This document shows positions 40,456-49,056 of a stretch of 64,000 nucleotides of DNA, piece by piece (position 1 is the stretch's first letter; every line of letters begins with the position of its first letter). Origin of the DNA: FEN-1250 sp038237245 (GTDB lineage: Bacteria > Gemmatimonadota > Gemmatimonadetes > Gemmatimonadales > Gemmatimonadaceae). The stretch lies in contig JBBRYY010000002.1 in assembly GCA_038237245.1 (NCBI GenBank), positions 1 to 64,000 of the forward strand, given 5' to 3'. A program made the translations under genes and the position numbers. A model generated the notes under the pieces. That model was not told the DNA's origin. It saw only the letters and a program-made list of their open reading frames with translations, and did no database searches.

Positions 40456-41980
40456 GCTCCTCATCGCGAATCGCGGTGAGATCGCGCTGCGGATCGTTCG
40501 CGCCTGCCGGGAGCTCGGAGTCGGATCCGTCGCGGTGTTTAGCGATGCGGACGCTTCTGCGCCCCATGCGCGCGAGGCCGACGAAGCGGTGAACATCGGC
40601 GCGGCGCCGTCGCGGGACAGCTACCTGCGCGCCGACAAGCTGATCGAGGCCGCGAAGCGCACGGGTGCACAGGCGATTCACCCCGGGTACGGCTTCCTTT
40701 CCGAGCGTGAGCACTTCGCACGCGCCGTCGTCGAGGCGGGGCTCGTCTTCATCGGCCCGCCCGCGTCCGCGATCGCAGCGGTGGGCAGCAAGACCGCTGC
40801 GCGCGCGCTCGCCGCGACCGCGAATGTGCCCGTAGTGCCCGGCACGACGAATCCTCTGCGCGACGCAGCGGAAGCGGTGGCGGTGGCCGAGACGCTCGGC
40901 TACCCCGTGCTACTCAAGGCGGCGGCGGGCGGTGGGGGGAAGGGAATGCGCATCGTGCGCGCGGCCGCGGAGCTCGCACCGGCGCTGGAGAGTGCGAAAC
41001 GCGAGGCGATGGCGTCGTTCGGCGACGACGCCGTGTACGTCGAGAAGTACATCGCCGGTCCGCGCCACGTCGAGATCCAGGTCCTCGGCGACTCGTACGG
41101 CACGATGTACTCACTCGGCGAGCGCGAGTGCTCGATCCAGCGTCGGCATCAGAAGATGATCGAGGAGGCGCCGAGCGTTGCGGTGACGCCGGAGTTGCGC
41201 ATGCGGATGGGCGAGACCGCGGTGCGAATGGCGAAGGCCGCGGGCTACGTGAATGCCGGCACGTGTGAGTTTCTACTCGACGCGGAGGAGAATTTCTACT
41301 TCCTCGAGATGAATACGCGGCTACAGGTCGAGCATCCCGTGACGGAGCTCGTGAGCGGTATCGATCTCGTGCAGTGGCAAATCCGCATCGCCGCGGGGGA
41401 GCGGTTGCCGGCTGCGCCGCTGATGACCGAGCCACGCGGGTGGGCGATCGAGTGCCGGATCACGAGTGAGGATGCGGGAAACGACTTCCTTCCGTCCACG
41501 GGCACCATTTCGTTTCTGCGCGTGCCCGGTGGGCCGGGGGTGCGCTGGGACGGCGGCGTCGGTGCGGGAAGCGAGATCGGGCTCCACTATGATCCGCTGC
41601 TCGGAAAGCTCATCGTGTGGGCGGCCACGCGCGACGCGGCCATCGCGCGCATGCGCCGCGCGCTGCTCGAGCTCACGATCGTCGGCGTCGAGACGTCGCG
41701 TGATTTCCATCTGCGCGTGATGGCTGATCCCGACTTTCAGCGCGGCGCCATCGACATCCAGTGGCTCGAGCGACGGCTGCCGTCGCTCACCGCCAACGAC
41801 TCGACGCCGGACGGCGAAGTCGCGGTCGCAATCGCCGCGGCGCTGCTGGCCGAGCGCGAGCGCGCGGGGCGGCTGCGGACTACCGTGAGCGCCGACGGCG
41901 AGGCCGGCGCTGGCGCGCCTGGATCGAGTAACGATGCCTGGCGCATCGCCGGCCTCCGCGACGGGCTGAGGCGACGCTGA
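40445..41980 (+). CDS. accC: Biotin carboxylase subunit of an acyl-CoA carboxylase
   Basis: A 511-residue ATP-grasp enzyme that carboxylates biotin. FNKLLIANRGEIALRIVRAC opens it (GTG start at 40445, overlapping the previous gene), the glycine-rich ATP lid is KAAAGGGGKGMRIV, and EMNTRLQVEHPVTE with ISSEDAGNDFLPSTG-like segments complete it. It lacks a fused biotin domain; the separate carrier at 43206 provides it. It has about 50 residues more than AccC of E. coli, at the C-terminus, as in some actinobacterial-type subunits before truncation of the carrier part. Confidence 0.93.
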   Translation: MFNKLLIANRGEIALRIVRACRELGVGSVAVFSDADASAPHAREADEAVNIGAAPSRDSYLRADKLIEAAKRTGAQAIHPGYGFLSEREHFARAVVEAGLVFIGPPASAIAAVGSKTAARALAATANVPVVPGTTNPLRDAAEAVAVAETLGYPVLLKAAAGGGGKGMRIVRAAAELAPALESAKREAMASFGDDAVYVEKYIAGPRHVEIQVLGDSYGTMYSLGERECSIQRRHQKMIEEAPSVAVTPELRMRMGETAVRMAKAAGYVNAGTCEFLLDAEENFYFLEMNTRLQVEHPVTELVSGIDLVQWQIRIAAGERLPAAPLMTEPRGWAIECRITSEDAGNDFLPSTGTISFLRVPGGPGVRWDGGVGAGSEIGLHYDPLLGKLIVWAATRDAAIARMRRALLELTIVGVETSRDFHLRVMADPDFQRGAIDIQWLERRLPSLTANDSTPDGEVAVAIAAALLAERERAGRLRTTVSADGEAGAGAPGSSNDAWRIAGLRDGLRRR

Positions 41981-43209
41981 TGGCATCCGTCTCCGTGACC
42001 GTCGAGTCGATCGCCGCCGGCGGCGATGGTGTCGCGCGCGCGGAGGGATTCGTCGTCTTCGTACCGCGCTCCGCGCCCGGCGATGTGGGCGTCGTCGACA
42101 TCGCGATGCGCGGCTCCTTCGCGCGCGCGCCCTTCGTTCGCCTCGACCATCCGGCACCGACTCGCATCGAGCCGCCGTGTTCCCACTATACGATGGGCCG
42201 GTGTGGCGGCTGCCAGCTCCAGCACATGGAATACTCGGCGCAGCTCGAGGCGAAGAGCGGGATCATTCGGGATTCGATCACGCGCATCGGGAAGCGCGCG
42301 GTGGAGCGGCCGGAGGTCGAGCCGAGCGCGCAGCAGTGGCGCTATCGGCGCAAGCTCACGATGGCGATGCAGCGGAGCGGCGCACGCTGGATCGCGGGGC
42401 TCCATCCGTACGATTCGCCGCGAAAGATCTTCTCACTCAAGGACTGTCCGATTACCGACGAGCGCGTCGTGACAGTGTGGAGCGAGATCATGGCGGCGCA
42501 ATCGTTCTTCCCGATCGCGTCGCAGCTGCGCGGCGCCGTGCGCATCGACGAGACGGGTGCGACCTTCGTGCTCGAGGGCGGCGACGTCTGGCCTGAGGCA
42601 CCGCGATTCTTCGACGCCGTCTCCTCGCTCTCTGCGCTCTGGTGGATTCCGGAAAACAAGCGCCGCCGCCTCATGCAGCAGCGCGGCGACGCGAATGCGC
42701 TTGGTGCTTCGTTCGCACAGATCAACGCACCAGTCGCGGCGCGGATGCACGATTACGTCCTCGCGCGCGTGCTGTCTCACGGGCCGCAGTCGGTCGTCGA
42801 TGGCTACTCGGGTGCGGGCGAGCTCGCGATGGCGCTGGCCTCGACGGGCGTGCGCGTCTCGGCCATCGAACTCGACTCTGATGCGTCGTCACACGCCGCC
42901 GTACGTCTCCCCGCGGGATCGACCTCCATCTCGGCGAAGGTCGAAGAGGTGCTCGGATCGCTGCTCCCCGCGGATGTCGTCGTCCTCAACCCGCCGCGCA
43001 CCGGCGTCGACGGCCGCGTCACCGAGCAGCTCGAGCAGTGCGACCCGTCGCCGCGCGCGGTGATCTACGTGAGCTGCAATCCGGCGACGCTCGCGCGCGA
43101 TCTCGCGCGCATGCCGCGCTACGAAATCGCGTCGCTCCGCGCGTACGACATGTTCCCGCAGACGGCCCACGTCGAGACGGTGTGCGAGCTCGTGCCGGTG
43201 TCCGCGTGA
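41980..43209 (+). CDS. rlmD: RlmD/TrmA-family RNA (uracil-5-)-methyltransferase
   Basis: A 409-residue enzyme. An N-terminal TRAM domain (about 1-55; IAAGGDGVARAEGFVVFVPR) precedes an iron-sulfur site CSHYTMGRCGGCQLQHM with a further Cys in KDCPITDERV, as in RumA/RlmD. The methyltransferase part carries VVDGYSGAGELAMALA, VVLNPPRTGV and the catalytic cysteine in YVSCNPATLARDL. It methylates a uridine of 23S rRNA or tRNA; the exact site is inferred. ATG shares one base with the accC stop. Confidence 0.88.
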   Translation: MASVSVTVESIAAGGDGVARAEGFVVFVPRSAPGDVGVVDIAMRGSFARAPFVRLDHPAPTRIEPPCSHYTMGRCGGCQLQHMEYSAQLEAKSGIIRDSITRIGKRAVERPEVEPSAQQWRYRRKLTMAMQRSGARWIAGLHPYDSPRKIFSLKDCPITDERVVTVWSEIMAAQSFFPIASQLRGAVRIDETGATFVLEGGDVWPEAPRFFDAVSSLSALWWIPENKRRRLMQQRGDANALGASFAQINAPVAARMHDYVLARVLSHGPQSVVDGYSGAGELAMALASTGVRVSAIELDSDASSHAAVRLPAGSTSISAKVEEVLGSLLPADVVVLNPPRTGVDGRVTEQLEQCDPSPRAVIYVSCNPATLARDLARMPRYEIASLRAYDMFPQTAHVETVCELVPVSA

Positions 43210-43706
43210 TCTACGTCGTCGAGATCAACGGGAAGCGGTACACCGTCGACATTCGCGACGGCGAGGCGATAGTTGACGGAGTCAACTATCGGGTGGCGAT
43301 GCAGTCGGTGGCGGGAACGCCGGTGCGCATCGTCAGCGTCAACGACAGCGTCCACCGCATGGTGCTTCGCGAGCGCGTCGCGCGCGGGCGCTACCGCCTC
43401 TGGCTCGACGGCCATCGCTACGACGCCGAGGCACTGGATTCCCGCGCACGAGCGATCCGCGACATGCAGGCGTCCGTCGCAAGGCCCTCTGGCCCGGCGC
43501 CGCTGCGCGCGCCGATGCCGGGACTCATCGTGGCGCTGCGCGTAAAGGTCGGCGACACCATTGCCGCTGGCGATGGGCTTGTGGTGATGGAGGCCATGAA
43601 GATGGAGAACGAGCTGCGCGCAGCTGCGGCTGGCATCGTGCGCGCCGTTCATGTCACCGTGGGCGCGGCGGTGGAGAAGGGCGCTCTGCTCGTGGAGCTC
43701 GAGTAG
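43206..43706 (+). CDS. Biotin carboxyl carrier protein
   Basis: A 166-residue carrier. The C-terminal 75 residues are a biotinyl domain: PLRAPMPGLIVALRVKVGDT, GLVVMEAMKMENELRAAAAG with the biotinylated Lys in AMKM, and a closing strand AVEKGALLVELE. The N-terminal half contains a beta-rich part (VVEINGKRYTVDIRDGEAIV). GTG at 43206 overlaps the RlmD-like gene by four bases. It must serve the carboxylase and carboxyltransferase of this operon. Confidence 0.92.
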   Translation: MIYVVEINGKRYTVDIRDGEAIVDGVNYRVAMQSVAGTPVRIVSVNDSVHRMVLRERVARGRYRLWLDGHRYDAEALDSRARAIRDMQASVARPSGPAPLRAPMPGLIVALRVKVGDTIAAGDGLVVMEAMKMENELRAAAAGIVRAVHVTVGAAVEKGALLVELE

Positions 43707-43724
43707 CCTCGAGGCGTATCGGCG

Positions 43725-44225
43725 CTAGCGAAGTCCGGTGGTGTCGTGCACGAGCCGCCCCCATCCGATCTGCCCCGACAGCTTCGCCAGCGACCAGCGC
43801 CCGTCGCCGCCATCCAGTGGAAGCGCGAAGTTCAGGTTGTTGTCGATCACCCCCGGGTTGAGGTCCACCCGAAGCATTTTCCCCTCCACGTTCCAGCGCA
43901 TCACCTGCTTCCGCGTCGCAACTGCCGCCGTGAGCACGTCGGGAAGGTAGCCTAGCACAGAGCCCTCGCCGCTGTTGTCCTGGCAGTTCTGGTGGTTGAG
44001 GAGCGTATGGAGGTTGATCGTGACCGGATACGCCCGTCCCCTGATCCGCTGGGCGTCCGAACCCGCCCGCGGTGTAAGCGTATCGACCACGAGGTAGACG
44101 TGCTGGACGACGGAATATCCGGAGCAGAGATCTCCGATGCGCTCGCTCACCGGATGGCTGCACGCGGATACGCCGATCGATGCCGCTACTCCCACCAGAA
44201 CCAGCCCGCGCAGATGCGTTGACAA
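43725..44225 (-). CDS. Lipoprotein of unknown function, 166 aa
   Basis: A 166-residue lipoprotein: MSTHLRGLVLVGVAASIGVS with ACSHPVS gives a lipobox ending at Cys22. The mature part contains VYLVVDTLTPRAGSDAQRIR, TINLHTLLNHQNCQDNSGEG and WNVEGKMLRVDLNPGVIDNN, and looks beta-rich. Convergent with the biotin carrier gene. No family recognised. Confidence 0.7.
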   Translation of the reverse strand: MSTHLRGLVLVGVAASIGVSACSHPVSERIGDLCSGYSVVQHVYLVVDTLTPRAGSDAQRIRGRAYPVTINLHTLLNHQNCQDNSGEGSVLGYLPDVLTAAVATRKQVMRWNVEGKMLRVDLNPGVIDNNLNFALPLDGGDGRWSLAKLSGQIGWGRLVHDTTGLR

Positions 44226-44327
44226 CGGCTAACTCCTTTCGTAGCTTAAGAGTCTGTCCCAAACGCCTAGTTGGCGGCCGCGCTCCCAGTTGTGAGCGCA
44301 GGCTTCCTGCATGCCCTTTCGACGCAC

Positions 44328-44777
44328 ATGAGAACTTACACCGCTACACCGAGCGACATCGAGCACAAGTGGTTCATCGTCGACGCCGAAGGGATGGTGC
44401 TCGGACGACTCGCCGCCGAAGTCGCACAGATCATACGCGGCAAGCACAAGCCGATGTTTACGCCGCACATGGACACGGGTGACAACGTCATCGTCATCAA
44501 CGCGTCCAAGGTTCGCGTCACCGGCCGCAAGGCGGAGCAAAAGCGCTACTTCCATCACACCGGCTACATGGGACACGAGCGCTTCACGCCGTTCGCCACC
44601 ATGATCGCCAAGCACCCGGATCGTGTGATCGAGAAGGCGGTGTACGGCATGCTTCCGAAAACGGCGCTCGGACGCCAGGTACTGCGCCTCAAGTTGCGCG
44701 TCTACGCGGATGCGGATCACCCGCATACCGCTCAGCAGCCCACCGTCCTCAAACTCAGTCAGAGCGAGAGCAAGTAA
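44328..44777 (+). CDS. rplM: 50S ribosomal protein L13
   Basis: A 149-residue ribosomal protein, the typical size. WFIVDAEGMVLGRLAAEVAQ, GDNVIVINASKVRVTGRKAE, YFHHTGYMGHERFTPFATMI and VYGMLPKTALGRQVLRLKLRVY are all hallmark segments. The ATG at 44328 (MRTYTATPSD) is the conserved start, despite an in-frame codon upstream. It overlaps rpsI by one base (TAATG), the classic rplM-rpsI pair. Confidence 0.98.
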   Translation: MRTYTATPSDIEHKWFIVDAEGMVLGRLAAEVAQIIRGKHKPMFTPHMDTGDNVIVINASKVRVTGRKAEQKRYFHHTGYMGHERFTPFATMIAKHPDRVIEKAVYGMLPKTALGRQVLRLKLRVYADADHPHTAQQPTVLKLSQSESK

Positions 44778-45169
44778 TGGCCGAAGGGATTACGCACACG
44801 ATCGGACGCCGCAAGGAAGCGGTCTGCCGTCTCTACATCCGCGCCGGCTCCGGCAAGTGGGATGTCAACGGCCGCACGCTCGGCGACTACTTCCCGCGGC
44901 CGACGCTCGTGTCCGCGATTCAGCAGCCGTTCACGGCCACCGACACGCTCGGACGCTACGATGTGAAGGCGAAGCTCGAAGGCGGCGGACAGAGTGGACA
45001 GGCCGGCGCGCTGCGCCTCGCCGTCTCCCGCGCCCTCGTCGAAATGGACGAGACGCATCGCCGCAAGCTGCGTGACCTCGGCCTCATGACGCGCGATTCG
45101 CGCTCGGTCGAGCGCAAGAAGCCGGGTCGTCCCAAGGCCCGCAAGCGGTTCCAGTTCTCGAAGCGGTAA
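44777..45169 (+). CDS. rpsI: 30S ribosomal protein S9
   Basis: A 130-residue protein with GRRKEAVCRLYIRAGSGKWD and VNGRTLGDYFPRPTLVSAIQ, GQSGQAGALRLAVSRALVEM and a very basic end KKPGRPKARKRFQFSKR whose final Arg reaches the P-site tRNA. Translationally coupled to rplM. Confidence 0.98.
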   Translation: MAEGITHTIGRRKEAVCRLYIRAGSGKWDVNGRTLGDYFPRPTLVSAIQQPFTATDTLGRYDVKAKLEGGGQSGQAGALRLAVSRALVEMDETHRRKLRDLGLMTRDSRSVERKKPGRPKARKRFQFSKR

Positions 45170-45181
45170 GCAGCTGCAGTA

Positions 45182-45210
45182 TCTCTGCGCGGCGTAGATT
45201 CGCGCAGAGA
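45182..45210 (+). terminator. Terminator after rplM-rpsI
   Basis: TCTCTGCGCG (45182-45191) and CGCGCAGAGA (45201-45210) form a perfect 10-bp stem with a nine-base loop, followed by ATCTTT. It lies 13 bases after rpsI and separates this pair from rpsB. Confidence 0.8.
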
Positions 45211-45311
45211 ATCTTTCACGCTCTCCGAGTTGCTGTAGGGTGCCGCCACGAGCGGTCTATCGCAACGGTGACGAGAGCGGCCGAATCAACCCGAAGGGAT
45301 TACACGCACTC

Positions 45312-46226
45312 ATGACTTTGCCCAACCTCGATCAACTGCTCGAAGCCGGTGTCCACTTCGGACACCAGACCCGCCGCTGGAACCCGAAGATGCGCAGGTA
45401 CATCTTCGCCGAGCGCAACGGGATTCACATCATCGATCTGCAGAAGACCCTTCGCCAGCTCGAGCTCGCGCAGAAGCTCGTGCGCGATGCGGTGCTGCGC
45501 GGTGAAAACATCCTGTTCGTCTGCACCAAGCGCCAGCTCAAGGGAATCGTGCAGGCCGAGGCCGAACGTTGCGGCGCGATGTTCGTCACCGAGCGCTGGC
45601 TCGGCGGCATGCTCACGAACTTCCAGACGGTCAAGAAGCAGATCCGCCGCCTGAAGGATCTCGAGGCCGGTAGCGAAGAAGGCGGAGACTTCCAGAATTA
45701 CACGAAGAAAGAGCAACTCATGATGTCCCGTGAGCTCGAGAAGCTGAACAAGTACCTCTCGGGCATCAAGAACATGGGCCGTCTCCCGGGCTTGCTGTTC
45801 ATCGTCGATTCGAAGAAGGAAAAGATCGCGGTCACGGAAGCGAACAAGCTCGGCCTGCCGATCGTCGCCATCGTCGACACGAATGCCGATCCCGATCTCA
45901 TTTCCGTGCCGATCGCCGGCAACGACGATGCGATCCGCTCGGTCGAGCTGATCACGAAGGCGATTGCGGACACGATCGCCGAGGCACGCCGCGAGGCGCC
46001 GAAGCGCGAAGAGTCCGAGGAAGGCGAGGAAGGGCAGACGACGTACAGCTCCGACCGTGGAACCGAGCCCGCGGATGAAGGGGAGAAGCGCCGCCGCCGC
46101 CGTCCACGCCGTCGTGCGAAGCCCGAGGCAATCGCAGCCCGCCTCAACGTGGGCGGACTGCCCGCGGATGCGGGCGATGCTCCGGATGCAGGGGCGCCGC
46201 CAGCAGACCAGGCACCGGCGGAGTAA
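45312..46226 (+). CDS. rpsB: 30S ribosomal protein S2
   Basis: A 304-residue S2; the conserved part (about 1-235) includes LLEAGVHFGHQTRRWNPKMR, YIFAERNGIHIIDLQKTLRQ, FVTERWLGGMLTNFQTVKKQ and GLPIVAIVDTNADPDLISVP. The last about 70 residues form a charged then proline/alanine-rich tail (EKRRRRRPRRRAKPEAIAAR) not present in E. coli S2 (241 residues). The ATG at 45312 matches the conserved start. A hairpin between this gene and tsf may reduce readthrough. Confidence 0.97.
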   Translation: MTLPNLDQLLEAGVHFGHQTRRWNPKMRRYIFAERNGIHIIDLQKTLRQLELAQKLVRDAVLRGENILFVCTKRQLKGIVQAEAERCGAMFVTERWLGGMLTNFQTVKKQIRRLKDLEAGSEEGGDFQNYTKKEQLMMSRELEKLNKYLSGIKNMGRLPGLLFIVDSKKEKIAVTEANKLGLPIVAIVDTNADPDLISVPIAGNDDAIRSVELITKAIADTIAEARREAPKREESEEGEEGQTTYSSDRGTEPADEGEKRRRRRPRRRAKPEAIAARLNVGGLPADAGDAPDAGAPPADQAPAE

Positions 46227-46271
46227 GGTCGTGCCGGAGTAGTGTCCGGACCGCCTTCGAAGTAAACTGAG

Positions 46272-46296
46272 ACGCCGCCGGCCCCGCCGGCGGCGT
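46272..46296 (+). terminator. Hairpin between rpsB and tsf
   Basis: ACGCCGCCGGC (46272-46282) and GCCGGCGGCGT (46286-46296) form a perfect 11-bp stem with a CCC loop. Only TCTC follows, so it may act as a partial terminator or stabiliser of the rpsB transcript. Confidence 0.6.
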
Positions 46297-46384
46297 TCTC
46301 GTGAAAGACACATGATTGATGCGGCCGCGCGGGGAGCTGCGGCTGCCCGAGACCAGAACACGCTGAACGCGTGAAGGATTGAAC

Positions 46385-46993
46385 ATGGCAACTACGACGG
46401 CATTTACGGCAAAGCACGTTCAGGAGCTCCGCCAGAAGAGCGGCGCGGGCATGATGGACGCGAAGCGCGCACTCGAAGAGGCGGGCGGCGACATGCAGAA
46501 GGCGGGCGAGCTCCTGCGCGCCAAGGGCATCGCGAAGGCCGAAAAGCGCTCCGATCGCACCGCGAGCGAGGGACGCGTCGGCAGCTACATCCACCACAAT
46601 GGCAAGGTGGGCGTGCTCGTCGAGGTGAACTCCGAAACGGACTTCGTCTCCGGCACCGATGAGTTCAAGGAGCTGGTGCGCGAGATCGCGCTCCACATCG
46701 CGAGCGCGTCGCCGCTCGCCGTCGATCGCGACGGCATTCCGGCGGAAGAAGTCGAGCGCGAGCGTCGGATCGCCGAGCAACAGTTCGCCGAAAGCGGCAA
46801 GCCGGAGTCGCTGCGCGAGAAGATCGTGCAGGGGAAGGTCGACTCCTTCTACAAGCAGCACACGCTGATGTCGCAGGAGTACGTGCGCGACAACAAGAAG
46901 ACGATTGGCGATCTCGTGAAGGAGCTCTCGGCCAAGGTCGGCGAAAACATCGTCGTCAAGCGCTTCGCCCGCTTTCAACTCGGGCAGGAGTAA
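46385..46993 (+). CDS. tsf: Translation elongation factor Ts
   Basis: A 202-residue EF-Ts, the nucleotide exchange factor for EF-Tu. VQELRQKSGAGMMDAKRALE is the N-terminal UBA-like domain with the signature; ASEGRVGSYIHHNGKVGVLV and EVNSETDFVSGTDEF form the core (TDFV contacts EF-Tu). It is the short form (as in Thermus) rather than the 283-residue E. coli type. AAGGA precedes the ATG at 46385; an in-frame TTG lies two codons earlier. Confidence 0.97.
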   Translation: MATTTAFTAKHVQELRQKSGAGMMDAKRALEEAGGDMQKAGELLRAKGIAKAEKRSDRTASEGRVGSYIHHNGKVGVLVEVNSETDFVSGTDEFKELVREIALHIASASPLAVDRDGIPAEEVERERRIAEQQFAESGKPESLREKIVQGKVDSFYKQHTLMSQEYVRDNKKTIGDLVKELSAKVGENIVVKRFARFQLGQE

Positions 46994-47001
46994 TCGCCAG
47001 C

Positions 47002-47715
47002 GTGACGCCGCTCAAGTATCCGAGCGTGCTGCTCAAGCTCTCCGGTGAAGCACTCGCCGGAGAGCGCACCACTGGTTTCGACTTCGACGTCCTCGATCGC
47101 CTCGCAGGGGAGATCAAGGACGTTGTTGCGATGGGGACGCGCGTCGGCGTCGTCATCGGCGGCGGGAACATCGTCCGCGGCGCGCAGCTCTCGAAGATGG
47201 GAATGGATCGCGTCGGCGCCGACTACATGGGAATGCTCGGCACGGTCATCAACGCGCTCGCGATGCAGGACGTGCTCGAGAAGAAGAACATCGACACCCG
47301 CGTCATGACCGCGATCCGCATGGAAGAGATCGCGGAGCCGTACATCCGCCGCCGCGCCCAGCGTCATCTCGACAAGGGGCGCGTCGTGATCTTCGCCGGC
47401 GGCACCGGCAATCCGTACTTCTCGACGGACACCGCGGCTGTGCTGCGGGGGATCCAGATGAAGGCCGACGTCATCATCAAGGCGACGAGCGTCGACGGCG
47501 TGTACTCCGCTGATCCGAAGAAGGACACGAATGCGACGATGTACGAGACGATCTCGTACAAGGAAGTCATTCGCGACGAGCTCGCGGTGATGGATCAGAC
47601 CGCGATCACGCTCTGTCGCGAGAACTCGATGCCCCTGATCGTCCTCAACATTTCACGCCCGGGCTCCGTCGCCAGCGCGATACGCGGCGATCGGGTGGGC
47701 ACACTCGTCCAATGA
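47002..47715 (+). CDS. pyrH: UMP kinase
   Basis: A 237-residue enzyme phosphorylating UMP. LLKLSGEALAGE near the start, GVVIGGGNIVRGAQ, the NALAMQD helix and GTGNPYFSTDTAAVLRG are family signatures of hexameric bacterial UMP kinase. GTG start at 47002, eight bases after the tsf stop. Order rpsB-tsf-pyrH-frr is the standard bacterial cluster. It overlaps frr by four bases. Confidence 0.97.
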   Translation: MTPLKYPSVLLKLSGEALAGERTTGFDFDVLDRLAGEIKDVVAMGTRVGVVIGGGNIVRGAQLSKMGMDRVGADYMGMLGTVINALAMQDVLEKKNIDTRVMTAIRMEEIAEPYIRRRAQRHLDKGRVVIFAGGTGNPYFSTDTAAVLRGIQMKADVIIKATSVDGVYSADPKKDTNATMYETISYKEVIRDELAVMDQTAITLCRENSMPLIVLNISRPGSVASAIRGDRVGTLVQ

Positions 47716-48266
47716 GCACGATTCCGCAGTTCGTCAAAGACGCGCGCGCCGGCATGGACAAGGCGCTCGAGAGCTCCCGCAAGGAGTTCTCCTCGATCCG
47801 CAGCGGCAAGGCGTCGACCTCGCTCCTCGACACGATCCGGGTTGATGCCTACGGGCAGTCGATGCCGATGTCGCAGGTCGGCAGCGTCTCCGCCCCCGAG
47901 GCGCGGCTCCTCACGATCACCCCGTGGGACAAGGGGCTGACGCAGGCGATCGAGAAGGCGATCCGCGACTCCGATCTCGGACTCAATCCGATGAGCCAGG
48001 GCGGCGTGATCCGCGTGCCGCTGCCCTCGCTCAACGAGGAGCGTCGCAAGGAGCTCGTCAAGGTCGTGCATCGCCTGGCCGAGGAAGGGCGCATCGGCGT
48101 TCGCCACGCGCGCACGGTCGCGCGCGACGCGATCAAGAAGCTCGACAAGGCTCCGGAGGACGACAAGAAATCCGCCGACAAGGAGCTCCAGAAGTTGCAC
48201 GACGAGCACATCGCGAAGCTCGAAGAGATGCTGAAGTCGAAGGAAGCCGAAATCCTGGAAGTGTAG
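47712..48266 (+). CDS. frr: Ribosome recycling factor
   Basis: A 184-residue factor that, with EF-G, splits the post-termination ribosome. MDKALESSRKEFSSIRSGKA, VDAYGQSMPMSQVGSVSAPE, IRVPLPSLNEERRKELVKVV and the final long helix are all as in the family. ATGA overlap with pyrH indicates coupled translation. Confidence 0.98.
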   Translation: MSTIPQFVKDARAGMDKALESSRKEFSSIRSGKASTSLLDTIRVDAYGQSMPMSQVGSVSAPEARLLTITPWDKGLTQAIEKAIRDSDLGLNPMSQGGVIRVPLPSLNEERRKELVKVVHRLAEEGRIGVRHARTVARDAIKKLDKAPEDDKKSADKELQKLHDEHIAKLEEMLKSKEAEILEV

Positions 48267-48312
48267 GTCCGCTTGTGATGACGACGCTCTTCGGCAGTCC
48301 GCAGGTCGCGCG

Positions 48313-49056
48313 ATGAAGGCGCCGGAGATGCTCGCGCGGATTCGTGAGAATGGCGCGATCCCGCGGCACATCGCGATCATCATGGATGGCAACGGCCGCT
48401 GGGCGCGCGAGCGCAGCCTTCCGCGTCCGTTCGGCCACCGCTCCGGAATGAAGTCGGTGCGCGAGGTCGTCGAAGGGGCGATCGAGGCCGGCGTCGAGGT
48501 GTTGTCGCTCTTCGCATTTTCGCAGGAGAACTGGCAGCGTCCGGTGACCGAGATCCAGGCGCTGATGTCGCTGCTCGAGGAGTACATCGCGCGGGAGGCA
48601 GCCGAGCTGTCGGAGCAGGGCGTGCGCGTGCAGGTGCTCGGCGATCTCTCGCGTCTGACGCTGGCGGCCGACGCCGCTGCGAAGAGCCTGATCGCGACCA
48701 CAGCGCACAACGACCGGCTGCTACTCAATCTCTGCATCTCGTACGGCAGCCGCGCCGAGATCGTGCGCGCGGCGCGGATGCTCGCGGACGACGTGCGCGC
48801 CGGGAGAATGGACCCGTCGGAGATCGACGAGGATGCGCTTGCCGCACGGCTCTACACCGCCAATGTTCCAGATCCGGATCTGCTGATTCGCACATCGGGC
48901 GAGCAGCGCATCTCGAACTTCATGCTCTGGCAGCTTGCGTACGCGGAGCTCTACATGTCACCGGTGCTCTGGCCGAACTTCCGACGGCAGGAGTTGTTCG
49001 AGGCGATCCTCGATTTTCAGAGCCGCGACCGCCGCTTCGGCCGCGTTTCCGCGTAG
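48313..49056 (+). CDS. uppS: Isoprenyl transferase (undecaprenyl diphosphate synthase)
   Basis: A 247-residue cis-prenyltransferase making the C55 lipid carrier for peptidoglycan. HIAIIMDGNGRWARERSLPR (substrate-binding Asp), FAFSQENWQRP and DLLIRTSGEQRISNFMLWQL with AYAEL are the conserved regions. It starts an envelope run uppS-cdsA-dxr-rseP; the stop shares a base with the cdsA GTG. Confidence 0.97.
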   Translation: MKAPEMLARIRENGAIPRHIAIIMDGNGRWARERSLPRPFGHRSGMKSVREVVEGAIEAGVEVLSLFAFSQENWQRPVTEIQALMSLLEEYIAREAAELSEQGVRVQVLGDLSRLTLAADAAAKSLIATTAHNDRLLLNLCISYGSRAEIVRAARMLADDVRAGRMDPSEIDEDALAARLYTANVPDPDLLIRTSGEQRISNFMLWQLAYAELYMSPVLWPNFRRQELFEAILDFQSRDRRFGRVSA

